Shown here piece after piece: positions 23,906-34,195 of a DNA stretch of 64,000 bases. Made by a program: the position numbers and the translations under genes. The stretch is from Hevea brasiliensis (taxonomy: Eukaryota > Streptophyta > Magnoliopsida > Malpighiales > Euphorbiaceae): positions 35,689,974 through 35,753,973 of the forward strand of contig NC_079495.1 of NCBI RefSeq assembly GCF_030052815.1. The letters run 5' to 3'. The notes beneath the pieces were generated by a model. It was not told the origin of the DNA. It saw only the letters and a list, made by a program, of their open reading frames with translations, and did no database searches. The first letter of the stretch is position 1. Every line of letters starts with the position of its first letter.

Positions 23906-25922
23906 TGAAGTAGCGGAAGCATGAAATTTGTTAGATTAGAACATTGAATTCAAAAATTTTTTCTAGGGTTTCATGCATCATGCCACATCCATTATGTGCC
24001 TAATTGATTTCAATGTTCAATTGCATATTAAAACACTTTTAATATGTGTTAGGATCTATGCTTGCCATTTAAGATTTTTGAATTAACAAATTAATTGGTT
24101 CATTTGTGAAGCACCTAGGATCCCAAGAGTTGTCCCTCTAACTTGTCCACACTAAGATCACCAATGGCAGCTCCTAAACCAGCTTCTCAAGCCTTGCCAA
24201 CCAATTAGAAATTAAGGATTTGCCTTTAGAGAGGTTATAGATGTGTATAGAACACTAAAAATAATTTCTAGCAATTCTAATTCAAAAGAATTTGGGCAAT
24301 TCTCTTTGAATTGATGAGAGAAGATGAAGAGAGGAGAGAGCTATAGGTGGCGGCACACTTGAGGGAATAAGAAGAGTGTTTTATTTTTCTTTCTTTTCCC
24401 TTTTATAAGTAGGTCATCACTTAAACCCTTGCCACATGTCATCACCACATCGCATCTTATTTTTAATTGACTTAATCACATTAAGCCAAGTGTCAAAGCT
24501 AGACTTAATCTTGACTTTGATCATCTTACATGATAGGAAGACAAATGGTAAGCTTATATGATGCCATGTGTCACCATCTCATAGTGCCAAATGTCACCTT
24601 GTGAAATGACTAAATTACCCTTATGTTGTAATTTTGAATTTTCAACCCAAAATCATTATTTCTCCTCTTCAAATATAAATCAATTAATTAATCTTCATTA
24701 ATTAATTTCTCACAATTAAATTCATATTTAAACACTTTAAATATAAATTTAACTTATAATATACATCCAATAACCTAGATTTGGTTTCAAGCCATGCTAG
24801 GGACCTTGCAATCTTATTACAAACCAAACCTATTTAATTAATCAATTAAACTATTTAATTAATCAATTAAATGACATTTTACTTGGTGACTAACTTATGT
24901 ATGTGTCTACTATGCTTATCACTAATTGGCAATGAGATATGATATTAACTCTTAATATCATCAAAACTCTTTCTTACCATAAATGATTTCTCTAAATCAT
25001 TTTAGGCATCTCATAAACTATGGTTAACACCTAGCATAGCATGCCATGGCCACCCAATAAATAACAAGGAATACCTTTGAATGAGCCTATAATCATATGT
25101 TACCATGCACTAGAATCTCTCTGTTACAAAATCTCAATTTGAGCTGGAGTCATGGTTTATGTCAAACCCTATTTGCTATGAATATTATGTTCTCTTTTAA
25201 TTTCAGTTCTTGATTAATTAGATTTTCCTGTCAGAAACTCTTTTCTGACTAAATCTGTCTATCCTGGCTAGGAACTTGAAATATCAAGAACAATTAAATA
25301 AACATAGGACTTTATCCCTATTTACTTAGGGTAACAAATTCCATCTTGATCAATATCTGCCTCTATATATAACTAGTAGGAGCCAACACATGCCCATATA
25401 CCCATACACAGTACAAGTATGAAAGCAGTATCAAACTCAAACCACCTATATATGAGATAACAATGTTATCTCAGGTCTAAAGATTATATGCACTGATATG
25501 ATATATGACAATACATTAACAAGAGTAAACTCCATGTGCTTATCATATGCGTCACTGGTTTGGCCTACTTATCATGTATAAGTGCTTATTATGTTTGTTA
25601 TATGGCATGAGACTCACCATTCCATCTTATTTATATCTTATATAAATACCTTGGGAACAAACATGAATACAATCTTTCTGGATAAGTCATGTCCTTATTA
25701 TGAAGTATCCTCGATTGTGAACCAATTTATGATACTTTGTGCTAGAAATACCGTCACTCAAATTCTTAACAACTTAAGAATATAATTTTTAACAAAATAT
25801 CAATAGACCTTTTCTATTACACAAAAATACATTATGTAAATAGAAAAGTGAAATTGCCTTTTATTAATAAAATATGTACAAGATACATACTAAATGATAT
25901 GCTCTAGGGCATACTACTAACA
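23906..25922 (-). mobile_element. Copia-E 5' LTR (2017 bp)
   Basis: TG at 23906 and CA at 25922. The minus strand contains a TATA box in CCTACTTATAAAAGGG (about 24400-24415) and the TTAATTAA clusters shared by the family. The right flank, TTCCT (25923-25927), should be one copy of its target duplication. Confidence 0.88.
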
Positions 25923-27160
25923 TTCCTCTTTTTTAATAATCTCGCACTCATAATTCTACCTATTATTTATTTGTGGCCTCCTATTAATAGTACCAAGTTG
26001 GCTTGAAACAATAGAAATCCAACTTGGACTTGTCCATTAATTAACCAATTTGGTATTACCGAATCACAACATATGCAATTCCTTTTTTTTATTTTCTTTC
26101 TAAATAAATTCTAAATAAACTTCCTAATTAATTTAAACTTTTATTTTTAATTTCATTGGACTTGGACTCTAATAATCTTTACCTTGAAGTCAAATAAAAT
26201 TAGACTTCAATACTTCTGGGAAAGTCAATTTTCTCTTGGGTGCTTCCTTATACTATTGATTGTTAATGTTGCCTCTTGCATCCATTAGCATTCTTGCAAT
26301 CAATGTGCTTCATTCAAGCTTGTAGAGATTCTTTATACTAATCTTCTCACTCCTTATTATCAAGAAAGCACTTCAGTTAACTCTCATGACTCTACCATGA
26401 ATAGAACATTCGTAACCCAAAGAATCCAACTTAATTAAGGAAATTGAGTTCATTTTGAATTTAGGATTATATTTCACTTCACTAACTATTTCATATGATC
26501 ACCATGTAGCTTGATCTTCACTCTACTAACATCTTCTACTTTCATCTTGTTCCTATTGACTAGCTTCACTTTCTCTCCTTTTTTTTTTCCCTTCAATCAC
26601 ATCGAACCACTCCTTTCTTTAACCATTTATGGAATGGATAAGCAAAATCCATTAACCACTCATCTTATAATGGATATTTTGCCTTTTCCCTATCATCATT
26701 AAATATTAACTGTCAATACCATCATCAATTATAATTACAATAGTTCTTTTCTTTTTTCTTTTTTTGTGACTCTTTTTGAATTGTTTAAACTCTACAAGAT
26801 CTTTCTTCATCTTTATACAATTGTATTAAATGTGACATTTCTCATGACAGTAATAGCATTCTTTATCTTTAAGGTCTACTCGTGGTTTTGAGCTTGATCT
26901 ATTATTCCTTCTCCAATTATTTCCATGTGAATTGATTCTTCCATGACTACAACTAGTAACAAAAGCTCTACCTTCATTGCTACTATATGTTTTCTTGAAC
27001 TTCTCATCATTCTAGATAACTGCAATAGCCTCCTCTACCTTCAAAGTCTCATTCTCAATTGTTAGGGCTGTCACTAAGCTTTTACAAGATAGTGGGAGAA
27101 AGTTTAAGAGCAAGAGAGCTTTATCTTCATCAACAACTTTCACACCAATACTAGCCAATT
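25923..27160 (-). pseudogene. Decayed copia fragment: gag zinc knuckle and protease
   Basis: On the minus strand, 27157 to about 26760 translates with few stops into a copia gag C-terminus: LLLLNFLPLSCKSLVTAL, AIAVI, then ECYYCHEKCHI, a stop and YNC, which is a C-X2-C-X4-H-X4-C knuckle. Further on (26690-26150) fragments match the copia protease and pre-integrase region: VKLVNRNKMKVEDVSRVKIK, then LDSLGYECSIHG and NLYKLE. This is a different copia lineage from Copia-1/D/E (Tork-like by its motifs). RT and integrase are missing, as is any clear LTR. The 26511-26702 plus-strand frame is a shadow. The last 230 bases (25923-26150) hold nothing I can read. Confidence 0.65.
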
Positions 27161-27163
27161 AGG

Positions 27164-27422
27164 ATATTATGGGTGACGATAATTCGGGAATGGAGGAGGA
27201 ACATTTGCTACCATTGAGTTTTGTGCTGGAGGGTATGGACTTTGGGCTAGGGTGTACGGGCGAAAATTATTTTGTGGTGGTAGGTGAGTTTGTTTTAAAA
27301 TGGAGTGCACATCCCCTTCCTTCTTATTCCCAAAATTGGTAGGCTTTTTCATAGAACTCTTCCCTACTACTTCTTGTAATCTCCCCAATCGGAGATTTTC
27401 TTCAATCCTTTCCCCCGTCTGT
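27164..27422 (-). pseudogene. gag: Tat gag, C-terminal part (left of the solo LTR)
   Basis: The minus-strand frame reads TGERIEENLRLGRLQEVVGK and runs on through KKPTNFGNKKEGDVHSIL and a Pro-rich tail to a stop at 27167. The GERIE...GRL segment followed by a KKEG motif is typical of the end of Tat/Ogre gag. The frame continues exactly from SNSFSDIIQ at 29530 once the intervening solo LTR is skipped. Confidence 0.75.
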
Positions 27423-29529
27423 GTTAGTAGTATGCCTTAGAGCATATCATTTAGTATGTATCTTGTACATATTTTATTAATAAAAGAAGACAATTTCACT
27501 TTTCTGTTTACATAATATATTTATGTGTACTAGAAAAGGTCCATTGATATTTTGTTAGAAATTCTATTCTTAAGTTATTAAGAATATGAGTGATAGTATT
27601 TCTAGCACAAAGTATCATAAAATGGTTCACAATCGAGGATACTTCACACAAGACATGACTTATCCAGAAAGATTGTAATCATGTTTGTTCCCAAGGTATT
27701 TATATGAGATATAAATAAAATGGAATGGTGAGTCTCATGCCATATAACAAACATGATAGGCACTTATATATGATAAATAGGCCAAACCAGTGACGCATAT
27801 AATAACCACATGGAGTTTACTCTTGTCAATGCATTGTCATATATCATATCAGTGCATATAATCTTTAGACCTAAGATAACACAGTTATCTTGTATAGAGG
27901 TGATTTGAGTTTGATACTGCTTTCATACTTGTACTGTGTATGGGTATATGGGCATGTGTTGGCTCCTACTAGTTATATATGGAGATAGGTGTTGATCAAG
28001 ATGGAATCTGTTGCCCTACGTAAATAGGGATAAAATCCTATGTTCATTTAATTGTTCTTGATATTTCAAGTTCCTGGCCAGGACAGAAAAATTTAGTCAG
28101 AAAAGATTTTCTGACAAAAAAATCTAATTAATCAAGAACTGGAATTAAAAGAGAACATAATATTCATAGCAAATGGGGTTTATCATAAACCATGACTCCA
28201 GCTCGAATTGAGATTTTGTAACAGAGAAATTCTAGTGCATGGTAACATATGATTATAGGTTCATTGAAGGTATTCTTTATTACTGATTGGGTGGCCATGG
28301 CATATTATGCTAGGTGTTAACCATGGTCTATGAGGTGCCTAAAATGATTTAGAGAAATCATTTATGGTAAGAAAGAGTTCTGATGATATTAAGAGTTGAT
28401 ATCATATCTCATTGCCAATAAGTGATGAGCCTAGTGAGTCACACACATACACAAGTTAATCACCAAGTTAAATGTGATTTAATTGATTAATTAAAGAGTT
28501 TAATTGATTAATTAAATAGGTTTGGTTTACAATAATATTGCAAAGTCTCTAGCATGGATTAAAACTAAATCTACGTTATTGGATGTATAGTACAAGTTAA
28601 ATTTATATTTAAAGTGTCTAAATATAAATTTAATTATGAGAAATTAATTAAGAGAGATTAATTAATTAATTTATATTTGATATAATTTGATTAGAAGAGG
28701 AAAAATAATGATTTTGGGTTGAGAACTCAAAATTAAAACATAAGGGTAATTTGATCATTTCACAGGGTGATATATGGCACCATGAGATGGTGACACATGG
28801 CACCATATGAGCTTTTCATTGGTCTTCCAATCATGTAAGATGATCAAAGTCAAGATTAAGTCTAGTTTTGACACTTGGCTTAATATGATTAAGTCAATTG
28901 AAATTAAGATGCAATGTGGTGATGACATGTGGCAAGGGTTTTAAGTGATGACCTAATTATAAAAGGGAAAAGAAAGAAAAATAAAACACACTCTCTTATT
29001 TTTCTATAGGTGCCACCACCTTTAGCCCTCTCTCTTCTCTTCATCTTTTCTCATCAATTCAAAGAGAATTGCCCAAATTTCTTTGAATTAAAATTGCTAA
29101 AAATTAATTTTAGTGTCTTATACACATCTACAAACTCTCTGAAGGCAAAAACCCAATTTATAATTGGTTGGCAAGGCTTAGGAAGCAAGATTGGGGGCTG
29201 CCCATTGGTGATCTTGGTGTGGAAAAGCTAGAGGGATAACATTTGGGGTCCTAGGCGCTTCTTAAAGGTGGCAATTACATCACTAGTGCATCAAAAGGTT
29301 AGTGCACATTTTCTTCTTTTAAACTAGGGTTCAATTGAATTAATTTGTCAATTCAAAAATCTTAAATGGTAAACATAAATCCTAATACATATTAAAAGTA
29401 TTTTAATATGCAATTGAGCATTGAAATTAATGAGGCACATAATGGATGTGGCATGATGCATGAAACCCTAGAAGAAATTTTTGAAATTCAATGCTTTAAT
29501 CTAACAATTTACATGCTTCCGCTCCTTAA
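27423..29529 (+). mobile_element. Solo copia LTR inside Tat gag (plus orientation)
   Basis: A 2.1 kb LTR of the Copia-1/D/E family, starting TGTTAGTAGTATGCC and ending GCTTCCGCTCCTTAA (CA damaged to AA). No primer-binding site or internal sequence follows; instead both sides are Tat gag in one frame. GTCT occurs on both sides (27417-27420 and 29530-29533), with the left copy reading GTCTTG and the right GTCTGG, giving an imperfect target duplication. It contains a clear TATA box ATTATAAAAGG (about 28956-28966). A solo LTR arises by recombination between the two LTRs of an element. Confidence 0.85.
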
Positions 29530-30700
29530 GTCTGGATAATATCAGAAAAACTATTGGAAGTATTCCCAATCATTAAATTGAAATATGGGGCCTTCAGGGT
29601 CTCAATGAATAGAGAGATGAGTTCACTGTCTATTACCGGAGGATAAACTTCAGCTGCCTTTTCTCTCCATCTCTGGGCATACTCCTTAAAGCTCTCCCTT
29701 TCCCTTTACACCAGGCTTTAGAGGTCTCTCTGTGTGGGGGCAACATCACAGTTGAACTTATATTGTTTAAGGAAAGCGTCATCCAAATCCTTCCAAGAGC
29801 GTAATCTACTCTTATCCAATTGTATGCACCAATGTAAGGCTGCCCCTGTGAGGCTTTCATGGAAGAAGTGTACTAAGAGTCTATCATCTTCTGTAAGAAC
29901 GAACATCTTGCCTATGTAAGTGGCCAAATGGATGCACGAGTTGTAGCTTCCGCTGTATTTGTTGAATTTCGAGACTTTAAATTTTGGCAGTACCACTATA
30001 TCTGGCACTAATCTCAGCGAAGACACATCGACTGAGCCATACATGTTTAACCCTTCAATAACTCTTAGTCTTTTCTCTAGAGCAGATAACTTCTCATTTT
30101 CTTTCTCTCTATTTTCTCCTCCTATTGCATGAGTTATCCCCTCAGTTGGAAAATTGGTTGTAAGGTAAACTGAAGGGATTGGTGCTGAAGGATGAAATTC
30201 TGCATTTGGGACAGCCTGGTGATAAGAGACAGGTAATTCACTGCTTGGAAATATTGGATTGAAGGTAATTATTAGGTCAGGAATGGGAGTTTGGAAGGTA
30301 AAAGAAATTGAAGCTTGGTTATGAAGCTTTTGGGCATGAGCATCAATTATTGTTGTAAGTGGGGGAATTACTGGTAAATTTGGTTAAGATTCTGGCCAGG
30401 TGGTTTCTTTGTTTTGGGACATTTCTCTCATCATCTTCATTAACTCTTAGATCTATTTCCTTAATTCTAAAACTTAGCCCTTGTAGGTTTTGCACTTGTT
30501 CTTGCTCTCCCATTATCCTCCTTGTTCAGGATCTTGTTAAGTAAACTCTTCTTGGTACAACTGGTTGCTGGATCGGATTTGCTTTGGGAGCAATATCGGT
30601 TTCCTGCAGAAATAAGTGCATTATCAGTTTTATTTCTACAAATAAACTTACTGTAGCCAAAGTTTTGGCTAATCAAAGGATACTGTGGCAAGCAATTACT
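29530..30700 (-). pseudogene. gag: Tat gag, N-terminal and middle part
   Basis: This encodes the capsid-type gag of a Tat/Ogre element. From about 30060 the minus strand reads SLRLVPDIVVLPKFKVSKFN, then LTEDDRLLVHFFHESLTGAA with HWCIQLDKSRLRSW and FLKQYKFN, the hallmark of this gag family. After two in-frame TAA codons the same frame continues ESFKEYAQRWREKAAEVYPP and FIETLKAPYFNLMIGN up to the solo LTR junction at 29530. The part above 30060 is weaker: a frame with GEQEQVQNL near 30500 may be the N-terminus. Two TAA codons (one just after RDL near 29718) and upstream frameshifts make it non-functional. Confidence 0.78.
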
Positions 30701-31148
30701 GAAAATGGTGTCTATTGAGGGTAGATTATATTATTCTTTGTAATGGAATCATTCAATAGTCTAACCATGAATGATGGGGCATATGAGTGGTTATGATACT
30801 TGTTCATATAACGCATATGTCTTTTCGCATAGTTCTAACGAGGATAAAACGCACGGGAGTTACACTATTCATTCATAAGTTTAAAGGTTCCAGAACACAG
30901 TTTTATTATTTGTGAAGCATACATAGTATTGTGCTATTGCCTAGGCTCAGAAGGCTCCTTAAAATACAATGACATCTTTTGAGATACTCATACAATCACA
31001 CTTCTTGTCTCGCAGGGTTGAATGTCTTCAAAGCATATTCGAATTCAAGTAGCAGTTCTTATTTCTCTTGCGCTATCATCTTTTCTAATCAGTTAACATT
31101 CCCTCGCAATTCTTGGTAAAGGGTGGCTTGTCTGTCCTTTTTCTTTCC

Positions 31149-32831
31149 TTATTTGGCATACTCTTTCGAGGTATCATTGATTAATTGTGCCTGATCCTTA
31201 AGTTCACGCTTCCTTCTCTTATTTTCTTGCTTGTATTCTTCCACTAATATCTCATGATATTCTAATCTTTTTCGTAATTTACCATTTGTATCTTTTTCTC
31301 CTTTACTATGCTTTGGAGTGCAGCTTTCTCTTTCTCCCACTGGGTTTTTCGCCTCTCATATTATGTTTCTCCTGTCGTCATCTCCTCTCTAAGTCTCTTT
31401 ACTTCCTTTTCCACCACTTGCTCTTGATCTTCTAACCTTTTATGTGCTCTTTCAATTGTTGGTTCTCAATAGTCAAATTTCGAAGAGGACTACCCAATCC
31501 AATATAAACTTCTTCCAAATAGACTTTTTGGTGAGATATTCTTTCCCCAGACCCTGCCAGTTTGGAGATTCGATACTCCTTGTCCCTCCTATTTCTCCAT
31601 AGGGAATATTCCTCTATTGTGCTCGGCCCTTTAGGTGACCGTTCCATCAAGATCACCTTTTCCCAGGATTTACGCAAAGCTTTCAGTTCATCTTCTCTAC
31701 CGAGTTCATGATAGAAATGAGTTCGACGGAATCCTTCAATATTGGGAATGAATTGAGTCGAGCCGAATTGCCTCATTACCATGGCTGTGATACAACTTGT
31801 GCATCCAGTTAGCCCTACCAATGGTACAAAATGATGACCTCCTATACTGATCAAGATGGGTTGGCTCGTAGTCCACAACTTCCTCTAACAGTAGTTGTGA
31901 CTACTAAAATTCAGAATCTGCTCTTGCCATTATCGTTCATCCCTTTGACTTATTACTAGCTTCACCATCTTTTCAATAATAGGTTGATCAGAGTACTAGG
32001 TTAGATCCTTAGTTTTTAGTGGAAAAATATGATTGAAGATCCAAAGATAAAGCAGCTAGATGCAACACTTAATGATTCCCTTACCCTGTTGCCTGTAATA
32101 TGTCAAGGTCAAGAAGGTCTCGGTGAGAATAGCAAGAACTGGATTGACCTTCTATTTTTCCACTGCCCAAAATAATTATGTGGCATTATGAGTTACAATT
32201 CCCAGAGGTTAGAGGAATAAGACCAGTCCATAAAGCCCTAGAACTAGAACTGACAAAGCCTTATCCCATCTTTTACCCTGAATATGCTGGTCCAAATGCT
32301 TCTTAATGTAAATCCAAGGCCACCCATGCGAGTTTCCCTTAACGGTTTCTTTTACTTTAGCTTCCTCTGCTGGGACTTCTATAATGTGCGCGAATCGTTT
32401 CCATGTCTGTCTGTGATCAAGGTGGAGATAAATATGATTCTGACTTGCATAACGGACATCAGCGTTTGATATTCCTCCACCATAGGTGTCGTGTCAATAT
32501 CATTGAAAGAAAATACCTTATAACTGGGATTCCAAGTAGATAACATGGCTTTTAGTGCTAAAGCTTGTGCTTTGACCCGTACCAGAGAGGCAATCTTCCC
32601 ATATGTTTCCTCGAACCGTGTCTAGGCATGATTTCCAACTATTTAATAAGTCATCAAAACAAGTTGTTTTGATATCAATTTTACAAGGATCTAATGGAGG
32701 CAACGGACGGGCTTCTGCTTCTATCTCACCAGTCTGTAAGGATTCTGAGTCATGGATTGATATAAATCTTTGTTGAACATCTTGTTTCTATTTTGAAACC
32801 TTTTCGGCTTACTGGCTCGAAGATGCCATTT
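31149..32831 (-). pseudogene. Tat upstream ORF (DUF7745-like domain plus coiled coil)
   Basis: Tat/Ogre elements carry an extra ORF before gag; its function is not established. Here the ATG is at 32829-32831 (MASSSQ, then TAA). The frame continues through QDVQQRFISIHDSESLQTGE and KTTCFDDLLNSWKSCLDT. After a frameshift near 32610, YGKIASLVRVKAQALALKAM and SFNDIDTTPMVEEYQTLM follow, whose D-x-x-P-x-x-EEY motif is typical of the DUF7745-type domain. The frame at 31432-31878 (TAMVMRQFGSTQFIPNIEGF, then WEKVILMERSPKGPS) is its C-terminal part. A Lys/Glu-rich segment (31149-31340) looks like a coiled coil. At least two early stops and several frameshifts are present. The domain name is from memory. 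Confidence 0.65.
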
Positions 32832-33692
32832 TAAAGTTTTCCCTACCCTTGGCAGACACCAATTTATTATACCTACAGAGGAAATAAGTTAGCAGAATAA
32901 ATTCAGGTAATTTTAAATTATACTACTTGCGTGACAATATCTATATACCTATCAAAGTAGGAACATGTTTAGATCATCCTAGCAGTATGATTGAAAATTA
33001 CCCTCATGTTATTTAAGAGAAGTTTAAAAATATAAATAGAGTAAGATGAAAACATGTGACACCCCTTACCCGACTGCAGTGTAGCCGAGCAAGTTATGCC
33101 ACTCAGTGTGCCGAGCACTCTATTTTATCTTAATTCATTTTTATTCTTCCTTTTGAATATAACTTGTGAAATATAATTTATTTAAGCCATTTATCGAAAT
33201 TATAATTTATTTAAGGTTCTGAAAATTTTAAAGAAAATCCGGCGGAGTACCGGCTAAAAATGGAGAAAACAGTTCTTCGGAACCTGTGAAAAACACTTCC
33301 AATATTCATATATTCGTATTCAATTACTCTCAAACTCCAATAATCATCATCTCAACATTTGTCAACCATTCATTTCTCAATTTCAATTTTCAATCATTCA
33401 TCTCATTTGATAGTTATGTAACAATCACATATCAATATTCACCTTTTCATTTACAAACACAAATTTGCATTATTTACATGAAAATCAAAATACATTACAT
33501 AAGTTTCATTACATATGAGAAAATCAAAATTTATTACAGAATGCCAAAATGACACCTAGTGTCCTACCAATGCACTGCAGAAGTTAAGGTGACACGGACA
33601 CTATGCAGAACTGTGAACTGCCTTACCGAATCTGTGGTCTACTGGGCCCTCCGTCCAAATCTTCAGCACCTACGCGTTGCAAAAGCGACGCG

Positions 33693-33709
33693 CTAAGCAT
33701 AAAGCTTAG
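33693..33709 (-). promoter_or_regulatory. LTR hairpin at predicted RNA start (Gypsy-B 3' LTR)
   Basis: CTAAGC and GCTTAG pair as 6-bp arms around a 5-base loop. On the minus strand this follows TTTGCACCA and is followed by a second imperfect stem (GCGTCGC with GCAACGC). An AT-rich TATA-like GCATATTATATT lies about 30 bases upstream on that strand. Confidence 0.65.
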
Positions 33710-34085
33710 TGGTGCAAATAATACAAGAAAATATAATATGCAAATAAAAATAATAATTTCCTTGCTATTGTGTTCATAAGAAATGAATAATTACTAACTT
33801 ATTGTTTAGTCGAGGGCTAATCATGTTTTATGATATTAACTTCTTCATGCATTTCGTTAATTATTTTCTTCATGATCTTGAGCTTCTTTGTATTTTTGTA
33901 ATCATTCCTGATTTTTAATTTTCGTATTTTCTTTAATAATCAGTTCAATCACAGTTATACTTTTCCATGCCCAAGTAACCTATACTGGATGACTGGACTG
34001 GATAACGGGTCGTTGGCACCGACACCGGTGCCTCGGGCCGTCATACCATGGGACGCAGAACGTCAACCATGTATGCAGTCAGTAT

Positions 34086-34195
34086 GGCTAAAAAGCCATG
34101 ATATCACATAATCGGGCATAAAAGCCATGCATACGGGCATAAAAGCCATGAATACGGGCATAAAGCCATGAATACAGGCATAAAGCCTTTCGCTG
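34086..34195 (-). repeat. 22-bp tandem repeats with small hairpins (Gypsy-B 3' LTR)
   Basis: About four units of CGGGCATAAAAGCCATGAATA are preceded by ATGGCTAAAAAGCCAT, a perfect 6-bp stem with a 4-base loop. Each unit contains GGC...GCC arms. The array lies 390 bp upstream of the predicted start, so it may be a promoter element. Related but scattered GGCT/GCC motifs occur at 21371-21530 in Gypsy-A. Confidence 0.75.

Larger units (their letters stand above)
22654..25922 (-). mobile_element. Copia-E: 5' end of a copia element split by Gypsy-A
   Basis: The 5' LTR (23906-25922), primer-binding site (23891-23903) and leader (22654-23890) are present on the minus strand. The leader stops at 22653/22654, where the Gypsy-A LTR ends. 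The same leader position in Copia-1 (about 1013) runs on unbroken, which proves an insertion here. The flank TAAGT (22654-22658) should be the Gypsy-A target duplication. The rest of Copia-E must lie left of the window. It is visibly more diverged from Copia-1 and Copia-D than they are from each other. Confidence 0.85.

Noticed and set aside
26511..26702. Plus-strand hydrophobic frame that resembles a membrane peptide
   Set aside because: It lies opposite a decayed copia protease on the minus strand; the hydrophobic look comes from T-rich sequence.
33286..33552. 88-residue frame in the Gypsy-B LTR, repeated almost identically at 37990-38256
   Set aside because: The two copies are LTR duplicates, so similarity is not evidence of constraint. 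The composition is that of AT-rich DNA and no domain is visible.
34086..34195. Direct repeats that could be taken for a CRISPR array
   Set aside because: Units are contiguous with no unique spacers, sit inside an LTR of a plant retroelement, and no cas genes exist here.
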